Positions 9,154 through 21,359 are shown, numbered from the stretch's first letter. The stretch is DNA of 64,000 bases from Aggregatilinea lenta (GCF_003569045.1 NZ_BFCB01000003.1:558001-622000); one strand, 5' to 3'. Translations and numbers: made by a program. Notes: generated from the sequence alone by a model not told the origin.

Positions 9154-10497
9154 CTAGTCGCCGCTCACGAACTCAGGATAGGCCGACATGCCGTGTTCGT
9201 GGAGGTCCAGGCCCATGAGTTCGCCTTCGCGGCTGACCCGCAGCCAGTGAATCACCTTGAGCGCGTTGAACAGGATCACGCCGCAAACGACGACGAACGC
9301 CGCCACGGCCACGATGCCGATGATCTGCGTGACAAGCTGATCTGCGCCGCCGCCGTGGAACAGGCCGGAAACCGATTCGGTGTTGGCGAACAGACCCACC
9401 GCAAGCGTGCCCCAGACGCCGCCGCCCGCGTGCACGCCGACCGCTCCCACCGGGTCGTCGATGCCGATCTGCTCAAGCCCGACCACGACCGCGTACATGA
9501 CGACCGCCGCCACCGCGCCAATGATGATCGACTCGAAAGGAGTTACGACCGCGCAGGGCGCCGTGATACCAACCAAACCCGCCAGCGCGCCGTTCAGGCC
9601 CCAGCCCAGCTGCGCTTTGCCCTTCAGCGCCCAACCGATGAGCATCGCGACCAGCGCACCCGCTGCGGCTGCCGTGTTGGTGTTGACCGTCACCAGCGAG
9701 ATGCTGGCCGCGTCCGCGTTGAGCTGGCTGCCGGGGTTGAACCCGAACCAACCCAACCACAGGATAAACGTACCGAGCGCGGCGATGGTCATGCTGTGGC
9801 CGGGCATCGGGGTGGCGTCTTTACCGAAGCGCCCGAGGCGCGGGCCGAGCGTAATCGCGCCCATCAGCGCCAGCCAGCCTCCCGTCGAGTGCACGACGGT
9901 CGAGCCTGCGAAGTCGTGGAAGGCCGTGTCGCGCGTGGCCAGCCAGCCGCCGCCCCAGATCCAGTGACCGACGATCGGGTAGATGACCAGTGAGATCACC
10001 GCGCTGTAGACCAGATAGCCCTTGAACTCGGTACGCTCGGCCATCGCCCCGGACACGATCGTCGCGGCGGTGGCGGCAAACACGAGCTGGAAGAAGAAGA
10101 ACGCGTAGAACGGCACCGTCAGGCCCGGATAAATGTCGGGGATGTCGCTCAGGAACCACCACTCACTGCCGCCGACGAAGCTGCCCGTTCCGCCAAACAT
10201 CAGGGAGAAACCGACGGCCCAGAAGGCCAGGGTCCCGATGACAAAGTCGAACAGATTCTTCATCAGGATGTTGGTGATATTCTTGCTCCGGGTAAAGCCG
10301 GCTTCGACGAGTGCGAATCCTGCCTGCATCCAGAACACCAGGAACGCTGTGATGAGCAGCCAGACGGTATCAAGATTGCGCGTTAGCTCTTCGAGACCCT
10401 CATCTCCCTGAGCAAAGGTGACTTTCACGAAGGCATTCGCGGCTGTCATGGCGATCACGAATACGAGCAACGTTCTCAGGATTCGGCGGTATTTCAT
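9154..10497 (-). CDS. amt: Ammonium transporter (Amt family)
   Basis: A 447-residue Amt/MEP/Rh channel that moves ammonia or ammonium across the cytoplasmic membrane. A cleavable signal-like segment precedes about 11 membrane helices, as in many bacterial Amt proteins. Conserved family stretches are WLLITAFLVFWMQAGFALVE, RSKNITNILMKN, ERTEFKGYLVYS and WFGFNPGSQL. The pore twin histidines are in GSTVVHSTGG and GVHAGGGVWGT. The ATG is preceded by AAGGAG eight bases upstream. No PII (glnK) gene is adjacent. A possible promoter with a TTGACA box is at 10633-10659. Glutamate synthase at the right end of the window is its metabolic partner. Confidence 0.95.
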   Translation of the reverse strand: MKYRRILRTLLVFVIAMTAANAFVKVTFAQGDEGLEELTRNLDTVWLLITAFLVFWMQAGFALVEAGFTRSKNITNILMKNLFDFVIGTLAFWAVGFSLMFGGTGSFVGGSEWWFLSDIPDIYPGLTVPFYAFFFFQLVFAATAATIVSGAMAERTEFKGYLVYSAVISLVIYPIVGHWIWGGGWLATRDTAFHDFAGSTVVHSTGGWLALMGAITLGPRLGRFGKDATPMPGHSMTIAALGTFILWLGWFGFNPGSQLNADAASISLVTVNTNTAAAAGALVAMLIGWALKGKAQLGWGLNGALAGLVGITAPCAVVTPFESIIIGAVAAVVMYAVVVGLEQIGIDDPVGAVGVHAGGGVWGTLAVGLFANTESVSGLFHGGGADQLVTQIIGIVAVAAFVVVCGVILFNALKVIHWLRVSREGELMGLDLHEHGMSAYPEFVSGD

Positions 10498-10632
10498 GGT
10501 ACTCTCCTTAGATTGGCTTGTCAGCTTGCTCTAACACAGCCCAGCGGCCCCCCTGGCGTAACACAGAGCCTTGCGCCGCCTCTGGCTGGCGCAGGTCCCG
10601 CCCTACAGTCCCCCGAGTTAGTTCGCCAATCT

Positions 10633-10659
10633 GTGCTAGGGTATCACCTCAAATGTCAA
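10633..10659 (-). promoter_or_regulatory. Possible amt promoter
   Basis: On the minus strand a perfect TTGACA (10654-10659) is followed after 15 bases by TAGCAC (10633-10638), about 135 bases before the amt start. The -10 match and short spacer are weak. Confidence 0.3.
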
Positions 10660-10963
10660 TCAGCCCTCGATACAGCGGGGCCAACGGTCAGGGTTCCCGG
10701 CTTTCAAGCATGCGGGCAGGTGGGCTGTCATTGGGATGGGTGAGCAGCTCGCCTACGCGGGAACGCCGTTCAGAAGCAGGTTAACACCCTGGGTTTCAAC
10801 TGCCGCCGGAAAATGCAGCAGTTCCGCAGTTCAAGCAGTAGGATTTCAGGCTCAGCGTTGTTGAAGGTGAATTTGAGTCGTTCGCAGCGTGGCCATGTCT
10901 TTTCCCCTCCTTATGGGCGAAGTGCACTGTGCCCTAGAATAAGAGATATTCGACTTACCCAAA

Positions 10964-11080
10964 ATGGTTGGCTTGGACGAAGTTGCCGTAGTGAATTTAA
11001 GACAATATGCACAAAAATTATCTGAAAGTGAATCGCCAATGCTGAATTACTACTGCAACGGCCCGATTCAGATTTGTTAA
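10964..11080 (+). CDS. Possible 38-residue small ORF in AT-rich DNA
   Basis: ATG to TAA encoding MVGLDEVAVVNLRQYAQ and ending PIQIC. The amino-acid composition is protein-like and the frame is open upstream to 10943. There is no ribosome binding site and the codon use is AT-rich, unlike the neighbours. It could be a gene remnant or chance. Confidence 0.2.
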   Translation: MVGLDEVAVVNLRQYAQKLSESESPMLNYYCNGPIQIC

Positions 11081-11424
11081 GACAATTTAGTTATTGGGCA
11101 ATCTACCTAAAAATAAACCTCATATTTCTAGAAAAAAACAATGATGTAGACCGTGAACGACCTCTCTACAATGGAGCGTCTAACAGCGCGTAACACAATG
11201 ATCGGTTTTTTTGGGTCCTTTGGCCCGGCGTGGAAGACCGATCACCACAGCCGCCATCATCCTGCGTTGGACCGGCAGCCTCGATGGCACTCCAACAGGT
11301 CACAGCACATGAAGCGGTTTGAGTGATCTCTTCTATGCGTAGCGCGGGTGGGCAGTGCGCAGCCACTCGGCAGCCGGGGCCCCGGCGCTGCGGCGCTGCA
11401 AGGTAAGAAGGAGTTAGCCAAACC

Positions 11425-13778
<2,354 letters not shown>

Positions 13779-13779
<1 letters not shown>

Positions 13780-14198
13780 TGCGATCACTCATTTTACAGA
13801 CGGCGATTCGCTATCTGGTGCCGCTGCAACTCATGTTCTCGATCTACCTGCTGCTGGGCGGGCACCAGCAGCCCGGCGGCGGCTTTGTCGGCGGGTTGAT
13901 CGCGGCGTCGGCGTTCTCGATTTACGCGATCGCCAACGGTGTCGAGTCCGCGCGGCGCACGCTGCGTGTCGATCCCCGCCTGCTGATCGGCGTCGGCCTG
14001 TCGATGGCGCTCAGCAGCGGCCTGCTGGGGCTGATCCTGGACGGCGGCTTTCTGGTGTCGCAGTGGGGCGAGCGGGAATACCCCGGCGTCGGCACGCTGA
14101 GCACGCCGCTGCTGTTTGACACGGGTGTATATACCGTCGTCATAGGCGTGGTGCTGCTCGTCATCTTCTCTTTGATGGAAGAGGAACAGGAGGCCTAG
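13779..14198 (+). CDS. mrpB: Mrp antiporter subunit B
   Basis: A 139-residue MnhB/MrpB membrane protein with four hydrophobic segments. [20 protein letters not shown] is the family signature near the N-terminus and [19 protein letters not shown] is the conserved C-terminal segment. Translation is coupled to mrpA through TGATG. It is a structural subunit of the antiporter and has no activity alone. Confidence 0.95.
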
Positions 14199-14200
14199 CG

Positions 14201-14548
14201 TTGGAAATCGTACTGGCAATCGTTATCGGCGTCCTGTATGGGGCCGGAGTCTACATGATTTTACGGCGCAGCCTGTTCAAGCTGATCCTGGGCCTGTCGC
14301 TGTTGGGGCACGCCTCGAACCTCGTGATCTTCACCGTAGGCCGTCTGACGCGCAACGCACCGCCGCTGATCCCGGAAGGCGCGTACACGCTGGCCGCGCC
14401 CTACAGCGACCCGCTGCCGCAGGCGCTGATCCTGACCGCGATCGTGATTGGCTTCGGCGTGCAGGCGTTCGCCATCGTGCTGATCAAGCGCGCGCACCGC
14501 ATCACCCGCGTGGACGATTTCGACGTGCTCAGCACGCAGCAGGTGTAA
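14201..14548 (+). CDS. mrpC: Mrp antiporter subunit C
   Basis: A 115-residue NuoK-like subunit with three membrane helices ([40 protein letters not shown]). The start is TTG at 14201, supported by AGGAGG at 14188-14193 seven bases upstream; no ATG fits. The gene begins three bases after the mrpB stop. Confidence 0.93.
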   Translation: MEIVLAIVIGVLYGAGVYMILRRSLFKLILGLSLLGHASNLVIFTVGRLTRNAPPLIPEGAYTLAAPYSDPLPQALILTAIVIGFGVQAFAIVLIKRAHRITRVDDFDVLSTQQV

Positions 14549-14557
14549 GCGACCTCT

Positions 14558-16060
14558 ATGGACCTTCTACTCGTACTCCCAATCGTCATCCCGTTCGGCA
14601 CCGCGATCGTGTGCCTGCTGCTGTGGGACCGCGTCGTGTGGCAGCAGGTCATCACCCTGGCAGGCATGGCCGGGCTGCTGGTGACGGGCATGGTGCTGCT
14701 GGCGACCATCTCCGAGGACGGCGTGCAGGCGACGCAGATGGGCGGCTGGCCCGCGCCATTCGGCATCACGCTGGTGGCGGACCTGTTCAGCGCGATCATG
14801 GTGCTGATCACCGGCGGCATGGGCTTTTTGGTGATCCTCTACTCGCTCAGCAGCATGGATCGCCCGCGCGAGCGCTTTGGCTATTACCCGCTGTTCAGCA
14901 TCATGCTGATGGGCGTCTGCGGCGCGTTCCTCACCGGGGACATCTTCAACCTGTACGTGTGGTTCGAGGTGCTGCTGATCAGCTCGTTCGTGCTGCTGGC
15001 GCTCGGCGGCGAAAGCGCTCAGCTCGCCAGCTCGATCCAGTACGTCACCATCAACCTGCTCTCGTCGACCATTTTCCTGCTGGCGGCGGGTATGCTCTAC
15101 GCCATCACCGGCACGCTGAACATGGCTGACCTGCACCAACAGATCCCGGCGGTCGAGCAGCAGGGCATCGTGCTGGCGCTGGCGATGATGCTGCTGGTCG
15201 CGTTCGGCATCAAAGCCGCCATCTTCCCGCTGTTCTTCTGGCTGCCCGTCTCGTACCACACCCCACCGATCTCCGTCTCGGCCATCTTCGCCGCGCTGCT
15301 GACGAAGGTCGGGGTCTACGCGCTGATTCGCATCTTCACGCTGATCTTCGTGCAGGGCATGGACGGCGTGCACCAGTTGATCCTGGTCATCGCCGCGCTG
15401 ACGATGATCACGGGCGTGTTTGGCGCGGTGGCGCAGTACGACCTGCGCAGCCTGCTGGCCTTCCATATCGTCAGCCAGATCGGCTACATGCTGATGGGCC
15501 TGGGTCTGTTCTCGTCGCTGGCGCTGGCCGGAGCCATTTACTTCATGGTGCACAACATCGTCGCCAAAGCCAACCTGTTCCTGATCAGCGGCGTGGTCAA
15601 TCGCCTCAGGCACACGTACGACCTGAAAAAGCTCGGCGGCCTGTACCGCACGCAGCCTGCGCTGGGCATGTTGTTCCTGGTCCCGGCGCTGTCGCTGGCG
15701 GGGCTGCCGCCGCTGTCCGGCTTCTGGGGCAAACTTATGCTGATCCGCGCCGGGCTGGAGGCGAAGGATTACCTTATCGTCGCGGCGGCGCTGTTCGTCA
15801 GCCTGTGGACGCTGTATTCGATGATCAAGATCTGGAACGAGGCGTTCCTCAAGGAACAGCCGGAAGGCGCGGCGTCGCTGGCTCCCGACCCGGACGTGGA
15901 GCAGCGCTCGATCTGGTTCATGCTCGTGCCGGTCATCGCGCTGACCGCGATCACCATCGTGCTGGGGCTGGCTGCCGAGCCGGTTTTCCACCTGATGCAG
16001 CGCGCCGCCGAGCAACTGCTCGATCCGTCCGAATATCTCGGCGCGGTACTGGGGAGCTGA
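14558..16060 (+). CDS. mrpD: Mrp antiporter subunit D
   Basis: A 500-residue NuoM/NuoN-like subunit thought to carry part of the proton path. E137 in YVWFEVLL and K219 in [15 protein letters not shown] fall at the same numbers as the functionally important residues described for Bacillus MrpD. The conserved core continues with [20 protein letters not shown] and [14 protein letters not shown]. About 14 membrane helices are visible. It lies nine bases after mrpC in the same operon. Confidence 0.95.
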   Translation: MDLLLVLPIVIPFGTAIVCLLLWDRVVWQQVITLAGMAGLLVTGMVLLATISEDGVQATQMGGWPAPFGITLVADLFSAIMVLITGGMGFLVILYSLSSMDRPRERFGYYPLFSIMLMGVCGAFLTGDIFNLYVWFEVLLISSFVLLALGGESAQLASSIQYVTINLLSSTIFLLAAGMLYAITGTLNMADLHQQIPAVEQQGIVLALAMMLLVAFGIKAAIFPLFFWLPVSYHTPPISVSAIFAALLTKVGVYALIRIFTLIFVQGMDGVHQLILVIAALTMITGVFGAVAQYDLRSLLAFHIVSQIGYMLMGLGLFSSLALAGAIYFMVHNIVAKANLFLISGVVNRLRHTYDLKKLGGLYRTQPALGMLFLVPALSLAGLPPLSGFWGKLMLIRAGLEAKDYLIVAAALFVSLWTLYSMIKIWNEAFLKEQPEGAASLAPDPDVEQRSIWFMLVPVIALTAITIVLGLAAEPVFHLMQRAAEQLLDPSEYLGAVLGS

Positions 16061-16064
16061 TGCC

Positions 16065-16538
16065 ATGAAATATCTGCTGCTCAATCTCGCCCTGGCGCTC
16101 GCCTGGACCTTTCTGACGGGAACGTTCAGCGAGACCAATTTCTTCTTTGGCCTGGGGCTGGGCTTCTTTTTGCTGTTTCTGCTGCGCGACGCAGTGGGCA
16201 GCGGGTCCTACGCCAAAAAGATGTGGCAGGGCGTGTCGTTCGTGGCGTATTTCGCGTGGGAGCTGCTGGTCGCCAACCTGCACGTGGCGTACGAAGTCAT
16301 CACGCCCAAGCTGTACATGCGCCCGGCTATCGTCGCCGTGCCGCTCGACTTAAAGCGCGATCTGGCGATCACCGTCCTGGCGAACCTGATCACGCTGACG
16401 CCGGGCACACTCTCGCTGGAAATTTCGGAAGACAAGAAGACGCTCTATGTGCACGGCATGTACGTGGACGACATCGAGGAATTCCGGCGGTCGATCAAGC
16501 AGGGCTTTGAGAAGCGCGTACAGGAGCTGTTCGAATGA
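16065..16538 (+). CDS. mrpE: Mrp antiporter subunit E
   Basis: A 157-residue MnhE/MrpE protein. Two or three N-terminal membrane segments are followed by the conserved cytoplasmic portion AYFAWELLVANLHVAYEVIT and LANLITLTPGTLSLEI, which define the family. Its stop overlaps the mrpF start (ATGA). Confidence 0.94.
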   Translation: MKYLLLNLALALAWTFLTGTFSETNFFFGLGLGFFLLFLLRDAVGSGSYAKKMWQGVSFVAYFAWELLVANLHVAYEVITPKLYMRPAIVAVPLDLKRDLAITVLANLITLTPGTLSLEISEDKKTLYVHGMYVDDIEEFRRSIKQGFEKRVQELFE

Positions 16539-16804
16539 CACTCGACAATCTGCTGCTGATGGTGCCGTTTACGGCGCTGGTTGGCGGCCTCATCATGGCG
16601 TTCTATCGCCTGCTGATCGGCCCCAGCCTGGCCGACCGCGTGGTGGCGATGGACCTGATGGCGGCAATGGCGATCAGCATCATCGCGTTTTTCGCCATCG
16701 TCACCGACGAAGCCGTGCTGCTGGATGTGGTCGCGGTCGTGGCGCTGACGTCGTTCCTGGGCACGATTGCCTTTGCGTATTACATCGAAGTGAGGAAGAC
16801 CTGA
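16535..16804 (+). CDS. mrpF: Mrp antiporter subunit F
   Basis: An 89-residue protein with three membrane helices. Typical MrpF stretches are YRLLIGPSLADRVVAMDLMA and VALTSFLGTIAFAYYIE. It overlaps mrpE by four bases and mrpG starts two bases after it. Confidence 0.94.
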   Translation: MTLDNLLLMVPFTALVGGLIMAFYRLLIGPSLADRVVAMDLMAAMAISIIAFFAIVTDEAVLLDVVAVVALTSFLGTIAFAYYIEVRKT

Positions 16805-16805
16805 C

Positions 16806-17207
16806 GTGGACTGGACGCTGCTTCGAGACGTGCTCACCTATGTCTTTATGCTCATCGGCACGGCGTTTTGCCTGATCGCGGGCATGGGTATTCTGCGCAT
16901 GCCGGACCTGTTCCTGCGCATGTCAATGACCACCAAAGCGGGCACAATCGGCATCGGCTCGCTGATGATCGCCTGCATGATCAACTTCAGCGACAGCGCG
17001 GCGCTCGCCAAGGCGTTTGCAATCATCATTTTCATGCTGATCACCTCGCCCGTGTCGGCGCATATGATCGGGCGGGCGGGCTACCTCGACCGCGACGTGA
17101 TTCTATGGTCCAAGACGCACACCGACCAGTTCAAGAGCTATGCGTTCGGTCACCGGCCCGGTCGCTTTTCGACGGAGGAAGCCCCGGAGGTCACGCCGTC
17201 CGAGTGA
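16806..17207 (+). CDS. mrpG: Mrp antiporter subunit G
   Basis: A 133-residue MnhG/MrpG protein with three membrane segments. GTAFCLIAGMGILRMPDLFL and LRMSMTTKAGTIGIG are diagnostic, and SPVSAHMIGRAGY closes the domain. The start is GTG. It completes an A-B-C-D-E-F-G order, so the antiporter should be functional in Na+ extrusion and pH homeostasis, or in coupling sodium and proton gradients for sugar uptake. Confidence 0.94.
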   Translation: MDWTLLRDVLTYVFMLIGTAFCLIAGMGILRMPDLFLRMSMTTKAGTIGIGSLMIACMINFSDSAALAKAFAIIIFMLITSPVSAHMIGRAGYLDRDVILWSKTHTDQFKSYAFGHRPGRFSTEEAPEVTPSE

Positions 17208-17238
17208 TGCCGAACCCAGTATCCCAAGTGTCAATCCG

Positions 17239-17275
17239 CTCGTAGGGGGCAGGTTACAAACCTGCCCCCTACGAG
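17239..17275. terminator. 16-bp hairpin between convergent mrpG and GH31 genes
   Basis: CTCGTAGGGGGCAGGT and its exact complement around a 5-base loop. It is both an R2-type palindrome and the only candidate terminator for the converging genes. It has no T-tract. Confidence 0.6.
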
Positions 17276-17294
17276 TTACGCGAGATTTTGCTTG

Positions 17295-17337
17295 TCTCCC
17301 TCTCCAGCTCAGACCGGAGAATGGCCGGGGGTGAGGG
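17295..17337. repeat. Degenerate R1 repeat
   Basis: CTCCCTCTCCAGCTCAGACC then GGAGAATGGCCGGGGGTGAG: the R1 frame is kept but the stem is imperfect. Confidence 0.45.
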
Positions 17338-17356
17338 CGATCCACAGTTCGCCAGC

Positions 17357-19387
17357 TTATTTCGCGTTCAAACACGCCCAGGCGCTGCCGCGTTCGGTAT
17401 GCACCCACAGCGGCAGGCCGAGGTAGTTGTACCTCTCGGTGCGCCATGCGGATCCCTGCACGATCTTCCCCGTGAGCAGGTGACGCCATTCGCCCGCAGG
17501 CAGGTAATACGTCACCTCGCCGCTGGCACCGAAGATCGGCGCGACCAGCAGCGCCGGGCCAAGCATGTACTGCGTGTCCAGCGGGCGGCAGGTGGGGTCG
17601 TCGGGGAATTCAAGCACCATCGCGCGCATCATCGGCCAGCCGTGGTCGTGCGCTTCCTGCGCCACGTCGAGCAGGTAGGGCATGATGTCGTTCTTGCGGT
17701 GGTTGAAGTAGCGCAGCACGTCGATGGAGTCGTCCCCGAACAGCCACGGCATACGCGCGCTGTCGCTGCCGTGCAGACGGCTGTGCGACGAAAACAGCCC
17801 AAACGCGACCCAGCGGTTATACAGGTCCGGTGTGGCGGTGTTGGTGAAGCCGCTGATGTCGTGGCTCCAGTAGCCGAAGCCGGACATGCCCAGCGACAGC
17901 CCGCCGCGCAGCGTCTCCGCCATCGAGGGATACGTCGCCAGATTGTCGCCGCCCCAGTGCACCGGGAACTTCTGGTTGCCGCACGTCGCGGAGCGCGCGA
18001 AGACCACGGATTGATCATCACCCTTTACCCGCTGCAGCAGGTCGAAGACGGTCTGGTTGTACAGGTACGCGTAGTAGTTGTGCATGCGGACCGGATCGGA
18101 CCCGTCATGGTAGACCACATCGGTCGGGATGCGCTCGCCGAAGTCGGTCTTGAACGCGTCCACACCCATGTCGAGCAGCGCTTCGAGCTTGGCCGCATAC
18201 CACGCGCATGCGTCGGGATTGGTGAAGTCCACGAAGCCCATGCCGGGCTGCCACTCGTCCACCTGGCAGACGCTGCCATCCGGCGCTTGCAGTAGATAAC
18301 CCGCGGCCATGCCCTCGTCGAACAGCGGCGAGGCTTCCGCGATGTACGGGTTGATCCACAGGCAGATCTTGATGCCCTTTGCTTTGAGGCGGTGGAGCAT
18401 CCCGGCAGGATCGGGAAAGTTGCGCTCGTCCCACAGGAAGCTGCACCATGTCAGCTCGCGCATCCAGAAGCAGTCGAAGTGGAAGACGCGGATCGGGATG
18501 TCCAGCTCTTCCATGCGCTCGATGTTGGTCAGGATGTCCTGCTCGTTGTAGTTGGTGGTGAACGAGGTGGACAGCCACAGCCCGAACGACCACTCCGGCA
18601 GCACCGCCGGGCGTCCGCTGAGGGCGGTGTACTGCTCCAGCGCGTCCTTGATCGTCGGGCCGCCGAACAGGTAATAGTCCAGGCTGTGCCCCTCGACGCT
18701 GAACTGCGCGCGCTCGACGTGGTGCGATGCGATCTCGTACGACACGCGTCCGGGATTGTTCACCAGCACGCCGTAGCCCTGGCTGGTGACGTAAAACGGC
18801 ACGTTCTTGTACGCATATTCCGAGGTCGTGCCGCCGTCTTCGTTCCACATGTCGATTGACTGGCCGTTCTTGACGAACGGGCCGAAGTGCTCGCCCAGGC
18901 CGTAGACCGTCTCCCCGACCTGCAGCGTGAGCTGCTCGCGCATATAGGTCTTGCCGTCCTGCGCGAACAGCCCGGCGGCCTTCGGCTCGCTAGCGGTCAG
19001 GGGCTGGTCGCCGCGCAGCACGTCCATTTGCCACTCGCCGGAGGTCGGCACCACGACCGACACGTCACCGGAGCGCAGCCACGCGTGTGTCTCGTCGCGG
19101 CCAATCTCGACGTCGGGGTTGGACAGCGAATAGTCGAGGTCGAACACGGGCAGTTTTTGGCGCTGGCCCTTAAAGTGCGTGAGCTGCACGCGGATCACAT
19201 TGGGCAGCGGCGACGTGAAACGCGCGGTGATGATCGTCCCGTTCAGGTAGTCGCTGCGGGCCTCGACGGTGCGGTAATACGTGGTAACGGTGAGCGCGTC
19301 GGGGTCCGTGCGCACGTCCTCGACGCTCACCGGATAAATGGCCTTCGTACCGGGCAGTAACCGCCAGTACCCCTCGTCAAACTTCAT
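17357..19387 (-). CDS. yicI: GH31 alpha-xylosidase
   Basis: A 676-residue retaining alpha-glycosidase that probably removes alpha-xylose from xyloglucan oligosaccharides or isoprimeverose. The nucleophile is D415 in FKTDFGERIPTDV and the acid/base is D481 in FPVHWGGDN, practically the positions known for E. coli YicI (416 and 482). GLSMSGFGYWSHDISGF and LFSSHSRLHG follow, also YicI-like. An N-terminal beta domain (residues 1-250) precedes the barrel. There is no signal peptide, so it acts in the cytoplasm on imported sugar. AAAGGAG lies nine bases before the ATG. It is the last gene of a unit with two sugar permeases, a binding protein and a LacI regulator. Confidence 0.9.
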   Translation of the reverse strand: MKFDEGYWRLLPGTKAIYPVSVEDVRTDPDALTVTTYYRTVEARSDYLNGTIITARFTSPLPNVIRVQLTHFKGQRQKLPVFDLDYSLSNPDVEIGRDETHAWLRSGDVSVVVPTSGEWQMDVLRGDQPLTASEPKAAGLFAQDGKTYMREQLTLQVGETVYGLGEHFGPFVKNGQSIDMWNEDGGTTSEYAYKNVPFYVTSQGYGVLVNNPGRVSYEIASHHVERAQFSVEGHSLDYYLFGGPTIKDALEQYTALSGRPAVLPEWSFGLWLSTSFTTNYNEQDILTNIERMEELDIPIRVFHFDCFWMRELTWCSFLWDERNFPDPAGMLHRLKAKGIKICLWINPYIAEASPLFDEGMAAGYLLQAPDGSVCQVDEWQPGMGFVDFTNPDACAWYAAKLEALLDMGVDAFKTDFGERIPTDVVYHDGSDPVRMHNYYAYLYNQTVFDLLQRVKGDDQSVVFARSATCGNQKFPVHWGGDNLATYPSMAETLRGGLSLGMSGFGYWSHDISGFTNTATPDLYNRWVAFGLFSSHSRLHGSDSARMPWLFGDDSIDVLRYFNHRKNDIMPYLLDVAQEAHDHGWPMMRAMVLEFPDDPTCRPLDTQYMLGPALLVAPIFGASGEVTYYLPAGEWRHLLTGKIVQGSAWRTERYNYLGLPLWVHTERGSAWACLNAK

Positions 19388-19487
19388 TCACGGATCTCCT
19401 TTTACGACACAAGTCAGAAGCGGCCAGCGTACCATCCTGCGGACCGCCGGAACATTGTAGCAGGTTCTCGCCGTTTTACGTGGCGTT

Positions 19488-20360
19488 TTACTTGATGCTG
19501 CCCGCCGTGACGCCGCGCGTCAGCGTGCGCTGGAACAGCAGGAAGAACACGATGCACGGCAGCAGGCCCAGCAGCGCGGAGGCGCTCGACGTGGTGGCGT
19601 CCATGTTGAACTGGCCCTGCAGCACCGCAATCGCCAGCGGCACCGTCTGGTTCGACGTCGACACCAACAGGATCATCGGCAGGAAGAACTCATTCCAGGT
19701 CCAGATGAAGAAGAACACGAACAGCACCTGGAGCGTCGGACGGCTGATCGGCGCGACGATGTGGAACAGCAGCTGCACCTTGTTGCAGCCGTCGATCAGC
19801 GCCGCCTCCAGAATTTCGCGCGGGAAGGTAGACAACACCGAGGTCAGCAGGTAGGTGCCGAATGCGCTCTGGATGACCGTCATGACCAGGATCACGGAGA
19901 TCCGGTTGTTATAGATGCCAAAGTACTTGGCGAAGTAATACAGCGGGTAGGCCAGCGCTTCCTGCGGCAGGGTGTTCGCCATCAGGAAGAAAATGAGGAA
20001 CGCGACCCGCCCCCGCACGCGGCCAATGCCCAGCGCGAACGCGTTCAGCAGCGATAGTGCGATGCCCAGCACCGCCACAGTCACGGCGATGATCGTGCTG
20101 TTGTAGAGCTTGTTGGTGAAGTCCACGCGGTTCCAGAAATCGACCAGGCCCTGCGTGTAGAAGCCGCCGGGCAGGCTCAGCGGGCCGCTGTTGGCGTACT
20201 CGACCGGCGTCTTGAAGGCGTTGATGATCACGATGGCGAACGGAAAGAGCATGATCACCATCAGGGCCAGCAGGAAGACCAGCGCCAGGATCTTGCCCAC
20301 CGGGAACTGGAAGGATCGCCGGGGCGGGGCCGCCGTGAGGTCACTACTGATCGTCGTCAC
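19488..20360 (-). CDS. Sugar ABC transporter permease (MalG type)
   Basis: A 290-residue inner-membrane permease of the carbohydrate uptake CUT1 family. Six membrane segments are visible and the EAA loop reads EAALIDGCNKVQLLFHIVAP, the contact site for the ATPase. It starts with GTG one base after the preceding permease gene ends. No ATPase gene is present in this operon, so it presumably uses a shared MsmX-like ATPase encoded elsewhere. Confidence 0.92.
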   Translation of the reverse strand: MTTISSDLTAAPPRRSFQFPVGKILALVFLLALMVIMLFPFAIVIINAFKTPVEYANSGPLSLPGGFYTQGLVDFWNRVDFTNKLYNSTIIAVTVAVLGIALSLLNAFALGIGRVRGRVAFLIFFLMANTLPQEALAYPLYYFAKYFGIYNNRISVILVMTVIQSAFGTYLLTSVLSTFPREILEAALIDGCNKVQLLFHIVAPISRPTLQVLFVFFFIWTWNEFFLPMILLVSTSNQTVPLAIAVLQGQFNMDATTSSASALLGLLPCIVFFLLFQRTLTRGVTAGSIK

Positions 20361-20361
20361 G

Positions 20362-21264
20362 TTAGACCCCCTCTCGCAGTTCCTGCCGGGACTGCGCGTT
20401 GATGAACAAGATCGTCAGCAGGATGATGATGACGGTCATGATGGTCGAGATGGTCGCGCCATAGCCCACGTTGGCTTTCTCGAAGAAGTTCTGGTAGGCG
20501 AAGTAGGATGGCACGATTGTTGCCCGGCCCGGCCCGCCGCGCGTCAGCACGAAAATCTGCGCGAAGATCTTCAGCGAGTGGATGAGCGTCATCAGCACGA
20601 CGACGAAAATTTCGGGCCGGATCTGGTGGATGGTGATCTTGGTGAACTTCTGCATCCAGTTCGCGCCGTCCACCGAGGCTGCCTCGTAGATGTCGGGATC
20701 GACGCGCTGCAGGGCGGCCATGAAGATCACCAGCGGGTAGCCGAGCTGGAACCAGACCATGATGCCCATCACGGAGTACATCGCTGTATCGGCGCTGCCG
20801 AGCCAGTTGCGCCCCTCCAGCCCGATGCCGGTCAGAATCCAGTTCAGCACGCCCCACTTGGGCTGGAGAATCCAGCGCCACACGACGCCCGCGATCGCTA
20901 CGGGCAGAATCTGAGGCAGGTAATAGCTGGCGCGGAAGAAGCTAGCGACGCCCTTGCCCATTTTGTTGGCGACGTAGTCGTACAGAAAGGCCGACAGCAG
21001 CAGCCCGGCGATGGTCGGGACGATGGTCATGGCGACGATGACGTACAGGTTATTTTTGAACGAGGCCCAAAACGTCTCGTCGTGCATCGCCTTTTCGTAG
21101 TTCGCCAGCCCGATCCAGGTGGGCGAGGTGATGCCGTTCCACTTGGTGAAGCTGATGCCGACGTTCATCAGAAAGGGAATGATGATGACAAGCAGCAGCG
21201 CCAACACGCCCGGCACCAGGAACGGCCAGTAGCCCTTGTTGAGCGGTGATCTCGTGGATGTCAT
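20362..21264 (-). CDS. Sugar ABC transporter permease (MalF type)
   Basis: A 300-residue CUT1 permease with six membrane helices. The EAA motif is YEAASVDGANWMQKFTKITI. It lies between the binding-protein gene and the MalG-type gene. The 215-base gap separating it from the binding-protein gene holds two strong hairpins (21280-21315 and the 124-nt repeat at 21360-21483) that could lower permease expression relative to the binding protein. Confidence 0.92.
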   Translation of the reverse strand: MTSTRSPLNKGYWPFLVPGVLALLLVIIIPFLMNVGISFTKWNGITSPTWIGLANYEKAMHDETFWASFKNNLYVIVAMTIVPTIAGLLLSAFLYDYVANKMGKGVASFFRASYYLPQILPVAIAGVVWRWILQPKWGVLNWILTGIGLEGRNWLGSADTAMYSVMGIMVWFQLGYPLVIFMAALQRVDPDIYEAASVDGANWMQKFTKITIHQIRPEIFVVVLMTLIHSLKIFAQIFVLTRGGPGRATIVPSYFAYQNFFEKANVGYGATISTIMTVIIILLTILFINAQSRQELREGV

Positions 21265-21279
21265 GACCGTGGTCCTTCT

Positions 21280-21315
21280 AAAGGCAGTGCTCCCAGTGCC
21301 GGAAGCACTGCCTTT
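21280..21315. repeat. GGCAGTGC hairpin between binding-protein and permease genes
   Basis: A 12-bp perfect stem, AAAGGCAGTGCT with its complement, around a 12-base loop. A shorter hairpin with the same GGCAGTGC arm is at 37773-37797. Confidence 0.65.
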
Positions 21316-21359
21316 GAAAACGTCAGTTTATGCGTCTGCAGAAGGTGCGCTGACTTACG

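Larger units (their letters stand above)
10498..11424. other. 927-bp gap between divergent amt and mrpA
   Basis: Contains a possible amt promoter (10633-10659). From about 10920 to 11165 there is a visibly AT-rich stretch that contrasts with the GC-rich surroundings. It carries the decamer TTAAGACAAT twice (10997-11006 and 11077-11086) and a possible 38-codon frame at 10964-11080. I see no tRNA, riboswitch or intact gene. The last 200 bases are the GC-rich leader of mrpA, with AAGGAG at 11408-11413. Confidence 0.6.

Noticed and set aside
10498-11424. tRNA or riboswitch in the amt-mrpA gap
   Set aside because: No T-loop-like GGTTCGAATCC sequence, cloverleaf or recognisable aptamer core was found on either strand by eye.
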